NCBI GenBank assembly: GCA_947426355.1
Contig: CANEDU010000005.1
Location: forward strand, 1-37,860
DNA: 37,860 nt
Direction of reading: 5' to 3'
Source: an uncultured Adlercreutzia sp.
GTDB taxonomy: Bacteria > Actinomycetota > Coriobacteriia > Coriobacteriales > Eggerthellaceae
Shown here: one piece after another, positions 7,546 through 15,445 of the stretch
Numbering within the stretch: position 1 is the first letter of the stretch
Layout: every line of letters starts with the position of its first letter
Position numbers and translations under genes: made by a program
The notes under the pieces: model-generated
Database searches by the model: none
Told to the model about the DNA's origin: nothing
Seen by the model: only the letters and a program-made list of their open reading frames with translations

Positions 7546-8016
7546 TTACTTCACGATGAGCACGGGGACGTTGGTCTTGTGCAGCACCGAGTAGCAGACG
7601 CTGCCGAGCATGCCGCGCACGGCGCCCAGGCCGCGATGGCCCATGACGATACAGTCGTAGTCCCCCTCGTCGGCGTACGCGGTGATAGAGTCGTGGGGCG
7701 AGCCGTTCACAACAGCGATGCCCACGCCGTCCACGTCGCCCACCAAAGGCTCGATGTTCTCAGCGATGGCGTCCATGTCGGCCTTGATGGCCTCGCTCTC
7801 CACCTCGGAGATGACGTCCATATCCATGGTGTCGCCCATGACGCCGGACATGCGCGAGGCAATCTTGAAGGTTTCCGCGTTGAAGTCGTGCCAGTCGACG
7901 ACCGACAGCACCGTAATCTCGCCGCCGGGCACCTCGGACACCAAATCGATAGCGGCCTGCAGGGCGTTCTTCGCCGGCTCGGACTTGTCGTAAGGAACGA
8001 GCACTTTCTTATACAT
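7546..8016 (-). CDS. Universal stress protein, UspA family
   Basis: A 156-residue single-domain Usp protein. It starts with the family strand MYKKVLVPYDKSEPAKNALQ and ends with the nucleotide-binding signature GHRGLGAVRGMLGS (G-x2-G-x9-G-S), so it belongs to the ATP-binding type. Such proteins are induced on growth arrest or stress; the direct role is usually unknown. The ATG at 8016 has a strong AAGGAGG site; an in-frame start 33 bp upstream has none. The transcript leader carries a hairpin (8039-8074). The gene stands alone. Confidence 0.9.
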   Translation of the reverse strand: MYKKVLVPYDKSEPAKNALQAAIDLVSEVPGGEITVLSVVDWHDFNAETFKIASRMSGVMGDTMDMDVISEVESEAIKADMDAIAENIEPLVGDVDGVGIAVVNGSPHDSITAYADEGDYDCIVMGHRGLGAVRGMLGSVCYSVLHKTNVPVLIVK

Positions 8017-8038
8017 GAGGAACCTCCTTAGCCCCTGA

Positions 8039-8074
8039 AGCGGGCGCATCCTACCGAAACCTTACTCGCCCGCT
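8039..8074 (-). other. Leader hairpin of the uspA gene
   Basis: AGCGGGCG (8039-8046) pairs perfectly with CGCCCGCT (8067-8074) around a 20-base loop. It ends about 22 bases before the start codon and just before the ribosome site, so it may stabilise the message or tune translation. Confidence 0.4.
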
Positions 8075-8096
8075 CACATTTATAAGCAGCAGCGTC

Positions 8097-8105
8097 ATTT
8101 TATCA
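8097..8105 (-). promoter_or_regulatory. Possible uspA promoter (-10 element)
   Basis: On the minus strand the sequence TGATAAAAT contains a -10-like TAAAAT with a TG one base upstream. It lies ~80 bases before the start codon. No convincing -35 box is present, so the call is tentative. Confidence 0.3.
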
Positions 8106-8242
8106 CTGCGCCCCTTCAATCTCGCTACCTGTAAAGACGGCGTTGAACTTACCCGGCGCCCGATAGAGCCGGCGGCGTCGCGCACCGGCAAAGCAACGAC
8201 ACCGCCTTGGCCAGCAGCGGTCACACGAGCACAACATCGGCG

Positions 8243-9895
8243 CTACCGGGGCTCCTCGTTGTTCAGCAGGCGATGACGCGAGACCATGATGCGGAACACG
8301 CAGTAGGACCCCAGCACAAAAGCGCCGATGTATCCAAGGACGCCGAGCAGGGGCACCTCCAAAAGCTGGGGCTGCATGTTGGTAGTGCACAGAATGGACG
8401 AACCGAGAAACAACCCCGCCGACAGCAACGCCAACGACAGACGCCCCACCGAGGCGTACAAGGTGGCCAGCACGCGCGAGGACACGTCCACGTTGCCGTT
8501 CAGCTTAATCTGCCCACGGTCGATCATCTCCAAGGTGTTCGAAAGCTGAGTGGGCAGCTTGGCCAGCGCCTCCACCGATCCAGTGCCCGCGATCATGAGG
8601 TCCACCAGACGCGTGGCCACGTACTTTGGGTCGCCCTGCTGGGCAATGACGTGCTTGGACACGATCTCGATAACGCTGATATTCGGCGCCACCTGGGCAA
8701 TGACGCCCTCAATGGTCACGAAGCCGCGGGCGAGCATGGTCACCGACGACGCCATAACCATATTCTGGCTGCGCAGAAGCTCGATAACCTCGGTGAGCAC
8801 GGTGCCGACGTTAATCTCCTTCACCTCGGCAGTGCTGTACTCGGCAAGGAGCCGTGACAGGGCATCTAGCAGCGCGCCGTGGTCCACCGGCCCGATGATG
8901 TGCACGAGCCCCGTCACCGCCTCCTTCAGCAGGTAGGCGTTGCCCGTGGCCACCGCCGTGAACGCCCGCCCCACGAGCATGCGCTCCGACGCCGTGAGCG
9001 AACCCACCATGCCCAGATCAATCCACACGACCTCACCGTCGCGAACGAGGATGTTGCCCGGGTGCGGATCGGCGTGGAAGAAGCCGCAGTCGAGCACCTG
9101 GGTCACGTAGCTTTGGCACACGCGGCGCGCCAGGGCGCCCACATCTACTCCCTGCTCGCGCAGCGTCGCCGTGTCGGAAATCTCCACGCCCTGGACGAAC
9201 TCCATCACCAGCACGGACTCCGTGGAATACTCCGGGTAGGCAACGGGGCAGGTAACGCCCTCCTGATGGGCGATTTCCTTGCGGAAGCGCTCCAGGTTGC
9301 GCAGCTCGATGGAGAAATCCACCTCGTTGACCGTGGTGCGCTCGATTTCCTCCACGAAGCCCTCGAGCGACAGCAGAATCTCGCGATGGGAGTTGCTTGC
9401 CAACTCGCCCGCGGCCAACAGGTGCTTCATGAGCGTGATGTCCTCGGCCATGGACTCGGCCACGCCCGGACGGCGCACCTTCACGGCCACCACCGTGCCG
9501 TCGAGCAGCGTGGCCTTGTGCACCTGCGCAATGGAGGCAGCGCCCAAAGGCACCGGATCAATGGAGGCGAACACCGTGTGCCACGAGGCCTGGTACGCCG
9601 TGTCAATCTGCTCGACCACGGTTTCAAACGGCATGGGGTCAGCATCGTCGCGCAAGGTTTCGAACGCGTCGCAGTACTCCTTGGGAAGAAGGTCGGAACG
9701 GTTCGACGCCAGCTGGCCTATCTTCACGTAGGTGGGGCCGAGAGCCTGCAGCACCTCCACGGCGCGCTGGGGCGTGAGGCCCGAGAGCACATGGTACTCG
9801 TGCATGATCTTGACAATCTCGTTCATGCGCTTGTGCGACGTCTTGTCGTCCAAGCTAATTTTGGCAAGACGCATGAACTCTTGGAACGTGGCCAT
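8243..9895 (-). CDS. ABC1/UbiB (AarF) atypical kinase
   Basis: A 550-residue member of the UbiB/ABC1 protein-kinase-like family. Visible motifs: KxGQ (Lys58-Gln61), the Ala-rich loop PLGAASIAQVH (116-126) replacing the glycine loop, VAVKV (Lys139), ExD (Glu191-Asp193), the catalytic loop HADPHPGN (274-281), and the metal-binding IDLG (Asp293). Two membrane helices end the protein (~485-503 and ~515-536). Relatives act as ATPases in isoprenoid-quinone biosynthesis or lipid homeostasis; in an anaerobe with menaquinone-linked respiration the exact role is open. The start ATG has AAGGAGG upstream. Confidence 0.9.
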   Translation of the reverse strand: MATFQEFMRLAKISLDDKTSHKRMNEIVKIMHEYHVLSGLTPQRAVEVLQALGPTYVKIGQLASNRSDLLPKEYCDAFETLRDDADPMPFETVVEQIDTAYQASWHTVFASIDPVPLGAASIAQVHKATLLDGTVVAVKVRRPGVAESMAEDITLMKHLLAAGELASNSHREILLSLEGFVEEIERTTVNEVDFSIELRNLERFRKEIAHQEGVTCPVAYPEYSTESVLVMEFVQGVEISDTATLREQGVDVGALARRVCQSYVTQVLDCGFFHADPHPGNILVRDGEVVWIDLGMVGSLTASERMLVGRAFTAVATGNAYLLKEAVTGLVHIIGPVDHGALLDALSRLLAEYSTAEVKEINVGTVLTEVIELLRSQNMVMASSVTMLARGFVTIEGVIAQVAPNISVIEIVSKHVIAQQGDPKYVATRLVDLMIAGTGSVEALAKLPTQLSNTLEMIDRGQIKLNGNVDVSSRVLATLYASVGRLSLALLSAGLFLGSSILCTTNMQPQLLEVPLLGVLGYIGAFVLGSYCVFRIMVSRHRLLNNEEPR

Positions 9896-10118
9896 GGTAC
9901 GCCTCCTTTCGCTGGCCCCATACTAGCTTGGGAAATGACGATCATACGACTCAACAATTGACCTGCTATCAAGCTGTTTTCCAGGAATTCGAACGAAATT
10001 GTCACTATGGCGATTAAGTAAAGTGGCCCGTCGTTGAGGTGAAGACGCAGAATTTGTGGCAAAATATGCCGATGTGCAAATGAACGCAGCTTAAACACGC
10101 AAGAACAAGGAGACGCAC

Positions 10119-10964
10119 ATGGGACTCCTCTCAAAATTCGAGGGCAAGATGGAAGACACCGTGGAAGGTGCCGCCGACCGCATGGGAGCCGCGCCGCTCT
10201 CGCCGGTGCAAATTGCCAAGAAGGCCGAGAAGCAGATGCGCCGCGAGAAGATGGTCGGCGCAGGCAAGCAGTACGCCCCCACCCTTTATACCGTTCTGGT
10301 GAACGCCGACGACGACCGTCGCCTTCTGGGCTACTACCCCACCCTCGCCGGCGAAACTGAAACCTACCTTTCCGCCAAAGCCGCCGAGCAGGGCCTCGTT
10401 ATGGACGGTCAGCCGCTCGTGCGCTTCATCGTTGACGACGATCTGCGCCACGGCAAGTTCGACGTCATCGCTGAGATGGTGGCCTCTCCCCTCGTTGAGC
10501 AGCTGCGCCAGGAAGAATACGCCCGCTACGGCATCGTGCGCCCCCAAGGTGGCGCCGTTCGCGCGGCGGCCCCGGTTCCGGCAGCCGGCTACGGCTACCA
10601 GGCACCCGCCCCTGCGGCTGCCTCCGTCGCCCCTGCTGAAAGCTACGAAGAAGACGACTACTACGAGGACGACGAGCCGCGTCAGGCCTATATATACGAC
10701 ATCACCAACGACCGCGCCTTCACCCTGCCCGGCCAGGCCGAGACCATCGGGCGCGAGTCGAAGAACGACATCGTCATCCCCGACATCAACGTGTCCCGTG
10801 TTCATGCGGAAATCCGCCAAGATGAATCTGGCGCCTGGATTCTCACTGACCTGGGCTCCACCAACGGCACCTTCGTAAACGGCCGACAGATTAAGTCGAC
10901 CGCCCTCCACGATGCCGACCGCATCATCATGGGCACCACCAACCTCGAGTTCCAGCTCATCTAG
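10119..10964 (+). CDS. fhaA: FhaA-like protein: DUF3662 domain plus FHA domain
   Basis: A 281-residue protein. Residues 1-130 match the FhaA N-terminal domain (MGLLSKFEGKMEDTVEGAAD). Residues 135-190 are an Ala/Pro then acidic linker. Residues ~205-281 are a forkhead-associated domain with GRES (211-214), SRVHAEI (226-232) and GSTNGT (246-251), the phosphothreonine-binding residues. In mycobacteria FhaA binds phosphorylated wall-synthesis partners. It heads a cluster in the classic actinobacterial order fhaA-fhaB-pstP-rodA-pbpA-pknB. An AAGGAG site precedes the start. The upstream gap (9896-10118) must hold its promoter and that of the divergent UbiB gene. Confidence 0.9.
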   Translation: MGLLSKFEGKMEDTVEGAADRMGAAPLSPVQIAKKAEKQMRREKMVGAGKQYAPTLYTVLVNADDDRRLLGYYPTLAGETETYLSAKAAEQGLVMDGQPLVRFIVDDDLRHGKFDVIAEMVASPLVEQLRQEEYARYGIVRPQGGAVRAAAPVPAAGYGYQAPAPAAASVAPAESYEEDDYYEDDEPRQAYIYDITNDRAFTLPGQAETIGRESKNDIVIPDINVSRVHAEIRQDESGAWILTDLGSTNGTFVNGRQIKSTALHDADRIIMGTTNLEFQLI

Positions 10965-10995
10965 CCGCCACCGCGCAAGCCAAGGAGGCTCTTCG

Positions 10996-11409
10996 GTGAT
11001 CGATCTCGTCCTACTCATCGCGCGCCTGCTGTTCGTGGCGCTGCTCTATTTGTTCCTGTTCGCCATCATGCGCACTGGCATCGGTATGGTCAAAGGCTCC
11101 CGCAAAAAGGAGCGCGGCTGGACGGTGTCGGTAGAACGTGGCCCGAAAGAGTTGCGCGGGGTGTCCATTGCCGTGCATGGGCCTGTCATCGTGGGCCGTT
11201 CGCCGGGCGCCGACATCGTTATCGGCGCCGGCTACGTGTCCGGCCGTCACGCACGCTTCCAGCTGATGGGCCAGAACCTGTTCGTGGAAGATTTGGGCTC
11301 GAAAAACGGTACCGCCGTGAACGGGCGGCCTGTCCATGAGCCCGTGGCCCTGCGCAACAAGGACCTCGTCACCATAGGCGACGTCGACATCCGCGTAAGG
11401 AACCAGTAA
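10996..11409 (+). CDS. fhaB: FhaB-like membrane-anchored FHA protein
   Basis: A 137-residue protein with one N-terminal membrane helix (residues ~3-25), a basic stretch (GSRKKERGW) on the cytoplasmic side, and an FHA domain with GRS (67-69), SGRHA (82-86) and GSKNGT (101-106). It would recruit phosphothreonine proteins to the membrane, probably targets of the PASTA kinase encoded at the end of the cluster. Translation probably starts at GTG 10996, 7 bases after AAGGAGG. Its stop overlaps the phosphatase start (TAATG). Confidence 0.88.
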   Translation: MIDLVLLIARLLFVALLYLFLFAIMRTGIGMVKGSRKKERGWTVSVERGPKELRGVSIAVHGPVIVGRSPGADIVIGAGYVSGRHARFQLMGQNLFVEDLGSKNGTAVNGRPVHEPVALRNKDLVTIGDVDIRVRNQ

Positions 11410-12587
11410 TGGCTCGGGCGAAACGCAAGAAAAGCGGTGCTACCTTTGGTAGTCGCACCGATGTGGGCTGCGTGCGCGAGCACAACGAAGACTCGCTGGC
11501 CGTAGCACCTCCGCTCTACGTCGTCTGCGACGGCATGGGAGGTCACGCCGCTGGAGAAGTAGCCTCCGAAATCGCCGTGGATGTCATCTGCGACCGCGCA
11601 CCTGTTCACCCCGACGCCTCGGCTCTGGGCCAGGCGGTGGAAGAGGCGAACCTCGCCATCATCCGCGCCGCTCGCGAAGGCGTAGGCAAGGCCGGCATGG
11701 GTTGCACCTGCACTGCCGCTATGCTGGAGAAGGAGAAGCTCGTCATCGCCCAGGTGGGCGACTCGCGAGCCTATCTGCTCCACCGCGGCGAGATGCAGCA
11801 GCTCACCCGCGATCACTCCCTGGTGGCCGACCTTATTGAAGCGGGCCAGATCACCGAAGCCGAAGCTCGCGTGCACCCTCAGCGCTCCGTCATTACCCGT
11901 GCTCTTGGCAGCGACCCGCGCACGAGCCCCGACCTTTTCGAGCTTACCGTAGAGACCGGCGACCGCCTGCTGCTCTGCTCCGACGGCCTTTCCACCATGT
12001 TGGAAGACCACCAGATCGCCAAGATTCTCGCGAACAACAGCGAGCCGCAGCGCTGCGCGGCCCAGCTGGTTAACGAAGCCGTTGCCCGTGGCGGCTACGA
12101 CAACGTCACGGTTATCGTCGTCGATGTGACAGGACTTGCCGAGCAGCGCCGTCGCAAAATGACCCGCAAAAGCCGGATCACCGCCCTGTTGCTCAGCCTC
12201 CTGCTCATCGCCATCCTCGCTGGATGCGCCTACGGGTTCAACTATCTTGCTTCAAACTCGGCTTATCTTGTAGAGCAAGATGGTAAAGTTGCCATCTACC
12301 AGGGTGTCCCCGGAGAGCTTTTTGGCTTTTCCTTCAACCACCTTAATCGCGTAACCTCCGTATCGGTAGATGACTTGCAGCCCGGCACGGCAAACCGCTT
12401 GCGCGAAGAAGGCATCAAAGTCGATTCGCTTTCAGACGCCGAGAACCTCGTAGCAGGTTACGAAAAGGAAATCGCCGACCGCAAGGCCGCCGAAGAGGAG
12501 GCTGCCAAAGCTGCCGCCGAGGCAAACAAGCCCACAGAGCCCGAGAAAGACAACGACAAAGCGGCCACGAAAGAGGCTAGCCGATGA
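11409..12587 (+). CDS. pstP: PP2C-type Ser/Thr protein phosphatase (PstP-like), membrane-anchored
   Basis: A 392-residue protein. Residues ~10-240 are a PP2C phosphatase with the metal-binding motifs DGMGGH (41-46), GDSR (117-120), SDG (191-193) and DN (231-232). A membrane helix follows (~257-281), then an extracellular domain (~282-350) and a tail rich in Glu, Lys and Ala. It should reverse phosphorylation by the PASTA kinase of the cluster. The start overlaps the fhaB stop and the end overlaps the next gene by 4 bp (ATGA), so this is one operon. Confidence 0.93.
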   Translation: MARAKRKKSGATFGSRTDVGCVREHNEDSLAVAPPLYVVCDGMGGHAAGEVASEIAVDVICDRAPVHPDASALGQAVEEANLAIIRAAREGVGKAGMGCTCTAAMLEKEKLVIAQVGDSRAYLLHRGEMQQLTRDHSLVADLIEAGQITEAEARVHPQRSVITRALGSDPRTSPDLFELTVETGDRLLLCSDGLSTMLEDHQIAKILANNSEPQRCAAQLVNEAVARGGYDNVTVIVVDVTGLAEQRRRKMTRKSRITALLLSLLLIAILAGCAYGFNYLASNSAYLVEQDGKVAIYQGVPGELFGFSFNHLNRVTSVSVDDLQPGTANRLREEGIKVDSLSDAENLVAGYEKEIADRKAAEEEAAKAAAEANKPTEPEKDNDKAATKEASR

Positions 12588-15367
12588 CGCGCCGCAATAT
12601 AGAGCTCATGCTCCTGGTCATCGCCACGCCCATTGTCATTGTGCTTTTCGCCATGATGGTGGTCACGGGCGGCCAAGAGCTTTCCTTTAATACGCTCGGC
12701 GTTCCTCTGGGCATTTTCGCTGCATTTCTCGTGGCGCACATCGCCGTGCGTTTGCTGGCCCCTGCAGCAGACCCGGCCATTTTGCCCATTTCCTTTGCGC
12801 TTTCGGGTATCGGCATTGCCTTTGTAACCCGCATCGTGCCCGACTTGGCTGTCAACCAGCTGCTCTGGCTTTTCATCGGCGTGGCAGCCATGGTGGTCAC
12901 ATTGGCCGCCGTGCGCAACTTGGACAAGCTTGCCAATTACAAGTACACGCTGATGATCATCGGTATTTTGCTTTTGCTCTCGCCCATGCTGCCCGTCATC
13001 GGCTACGAGTCTGGCGGCGGCCAGCTGTGGCTGCGCTTCGGCTCTTTTAGCTTCCAGCCCGGCGAGCTGGCAAAGATCCTCATTGTGTTCTTCATCGCCG
13101 CCTACCTGGCCGCCAACCGCGAGATGCTCTCGGTTTTCACCTGGAAGGTGGGCCCGTTGTGGCTGCCAAGCCTGGCGACCTTGCTTCCGCTCATCGTCAT
13201 GTGGGCGCTGGCTTTCGCGGTCGTTGTACTTGAGAAAGACCTGGGTCTTGCCCTGGTGCTGTTCTCCGTCTTCGTCATCATGCTCTACGTGGCTACGGGC
13301 AAGAAGCTCTACCTTGTCGTGTCCATCGGCCTGGCCGCCATCGCGGCCGTTGCCTTGTACGGCATGATGGGCCATGTGCAGACCCGTGTGGCCATTTGGC
13401 AGGACCCCTTCGCCGAGGCCCAAGGCGGCGGCTTCCAGTTGGTGCAGAGTTTGTACTCCATCGCCGATGGCGACTTGTTCGGCACGGGCATCGGCCGGGG
13501 CATGGGCGGCGAGCCGGTGGCCCAAGGCGGCATCCCCGTGGCCGAGAGCGACTTCATCTTCCCCGTTATCGCCGAGGAAGTAGGCTTGCTTGGTGCAGCC
13601 GGCGTGCTGCTTTTGTACCTGTGCTTCGCCATTCGCGGCATCGTGACCGCGGCTCGCGCCAAATCCGACGTCAGCTCGTTTACCGCCGTGGGCCTCACCT
13701 CCATCATCGTGCTGCAGGCTTTCATTATCGTGGGCGGCGTCACGCGTCTGATCCCGCTGACAGGCATCACTTTGCCCTTCATCAGCCAAGGCGGTTCGTC
13801 GCTCATCGCCAGCTTCATCATCGTCGGCTGCCTTTTGCGCTGCGGCGACGAAGGCACGGGCGTCGATTCCGAAATGCGTCAAACGGGAACAATAGGCGCC
13901 CATGGCTCAGATGCCGTCCTCGGCCGCGTAGCTTTGGGAAAGCGTCTCACGGGAACGATGATTGTGTTTTCCGTGCTGTTCGCGGTACTGGTGGCCAACC
14001 TCACCTACCTCATGGTCATCAAAGCGCCGGAATACCAGAACATGCCGTCGAACAACCACACCATAGCAAAAGCGGCGCGCATGGAGCGAGGCACCATCTC
14101 GACAGCAGATGGCACCGTACTTGCCACTTCGGTGCGGCAAGACGATGGCTCCTATGTGCGCGAATATCCGGCCGGCGAGCTGGCAGCCCACATCGTAGGC
14201 TATTCGTCCCAGCGCTTCGGAACCGCTGGCATTGAAGCGGCCTACAACGATACACTGCGCGGCGAGCAGAACTTCGCTAGCTTCACGGATGTGGTGAACT
14301 CGCTTGCAGGCATTCAAACCAAGGGCAACGACGTGGTGCTCTCCATTGACTCGCGCATTCAGCAAGCGGCCCAGGATGCTCTCGTTGGACGCGTGGGTGC
14401 AGCTGTGGCCATGAATCCGGAGACAGGCGCCATCTACGCGCTGGCCTCCTCCCCCACCTTCGACGCCGCCAACTACGAAGAGCTGCTCGCCGCCGCCGCC
14501 GACAATGCGAGCGACTCCTCCGAGCTGTTCAATCGCGCCACCCAAGCGCTTTATGCTCCGGGCTCCACGTTCAAGATGGTGACCCTGGCCGCCGCTTTGC
14601 AAGACGGCATCGCCAAGGCAGACTCCACCTACGACTCCCCAGGCGAAATGGACATCGGCAATGCGCCGGTAACTAACTTTAATAAGCAGGCGTACGGCAA
14701 AATTACCCTCGAGCTTGCCATGTGGTATTCCTCGAACACCGTGTTCGGCCAGGTGGGCGTCCAGCTCGGTAGCGATTTGCTCGTGAAGATGGCCTGCAAC
14801 TTCGGGTTCAACGAGGAAATTCCTTTCGACTTGCCCCTCGCCATGTCACTCATGCCCGACCCCAGCGAAATGACCACCTGGGAAACGGCCTGGGCCGCCT
14901 GCGGCGAGCCCGTGGGCGAGCACGAGAGCCCTGCCGGACCCCAGGCCACCGTTCTGCAAATGGCTCTGGTGGGTAGCGCCATCGCCAACGAAGGCGCCCT
15001 CATGCAGCCCTATTTGGTAGATGGCATCTTCAACGCCAACGGCGAGCGTAGCTTCTCGCCGCTTCCCGTCAAGCTCAAGCAGGCTATTGATGCCGAAACC
15101 GCCAAGCGCGAGATTGAGGTGATGGAAGGCGTCGTGACCAGCGGCACGGGCGCGAAGGCCGCCATCGAAGGCGTAGCCGTAGCTGGCAAAACCGGCACCC
15201 ACGAGCGCGGCGATGACACCGACGACAATTGGTTCGTCGGCATGGCACCCGCCGCCGACCCGAAAGTCGTGGTGGCCGTCGTTATTGAGAAGGGTGAATC
15301 GGGAGCTGGCGCTAGCGCCGCCCGCGACGTTCTGAAAACGGCTCTCGAAGTGACGGGGGCGCTGTAG
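12584..15367 (+). CDS. SEDS glycosyltransferase (RodA/FtsW) fused to a penicillin-binding transpeptidase
   Basis: A 927-residue fusion of two enzymes that are normally separate. Residues 1-~420 are a polytopic SEDS protein, the lipid II polymerase; its essential Asp is Asp323 in AESDFIFPVIAEE, and PLTGITLPFISQGGSS (391-406) is a family hallmark. A ~35-residue linker leads to a membrane helix (~455-478) and a transpeptidase like actinobacterial PbpA: Ser661-x-x-Lys664 (STFK), Ser716-Ser-Asn718, and Lys869-Thr-Gly (KTGT). All catalytic residues are present in both halves. The frame is continuous, with no sign of an internal stop or a ribosome site at the junction. In other actinobacteria rodA and pbpA are adjacent genes at this position. 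The product should build and crosslink elongation or septal peptidoglycan as one polypeptide. Confidence 0.93.
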   Translation: MTRRNIELMLLVIATPIVIVLFAMMVVTGGQELSFNTLGVPLGIFAAFLVAHIAVRLLAPAADPAILPISFALSGIGIAFVTRIVPDLAVNQLLWLFIGVAAMVVTLAAVRNLDKLANYKYTLMIIGILLLLSPMLPVIGYESGGGQLWLRFGSFSFQPGELAKILIVFFIAAYLAANREMLSVFTWKVGPLWLPSLATLLPLIVMWALAFAVVVLEKDLGLALVLFSVFVIMLYVATGKKLYLVVSIGLAAIAAVALYGMMGHVQTRVAIWQDPFAEAQGGGFQLVQSLYSIADGDLFGTGIGRGMGGEPVAQGGIPVAESDFIFPVIAEEVGLLGAAGVLLLYLCFAIRGIVTAARAKSDVSSFTAVGLTSIIVLQAFIIVGGVTRLIPLTGITLPFISQGGSSLIASFIIVGCLLRCGDEGTGVDSEMRQTGTIGAHGSDAVLGRVALGKRLTGTMIVFSVLFAVLVANLTYLMVIKAPEYQNMPSNNHTIAKAARMERGTISTADGTVLATSVRQDDGSYVREYPAGELAAHIVGYSSQRFGTAGIEAAYNDTLRGEQNFASFTDVVNSLAGIQTKGNDVVLSIDSRIQQAAQDALVGRVGAAVAMNPETGAIYALASSPTFDAANYEELLAAAADNASDSSELFNRATQALYAPGSTFKMVTLAAALQDGIAKADSTYDSPGEMDIGNAPVTNFNKQAYGKITLELAMWYSSNTVFGQVGVQLGSDLLVKMACNFGFNEEIPFDLPLAMSLMPDPSEMTTWETAWAACGEPVGEHESPAGPQATVLQMALVGSAIANEGALMQPYLVDGIFNANGERSFSPLPVKLKQAIDAETAKREIEVMEGVVTSGTGAKAAIEGVAVAGKTGTHERGDDTDDNWFVGMAPAADPKVVVAVVIEKGESGAGASAARDVLKTALEVTGAL

Positions 15368-15445
15368 TACAATGGCAAGACTCACGAGAGTTCGCATAAT
15401 CAAACCGCAAATGCACTCGTACATGGAACTTTAAGGAGTAATAAG

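Noticed and set aside
8103-8390. 95-codon minus-strand frame after the UbiB gene
   Set aside because: It overlaps the UbiB 3' end in another frame, has no ribosome site, and has a shadow-like composition.
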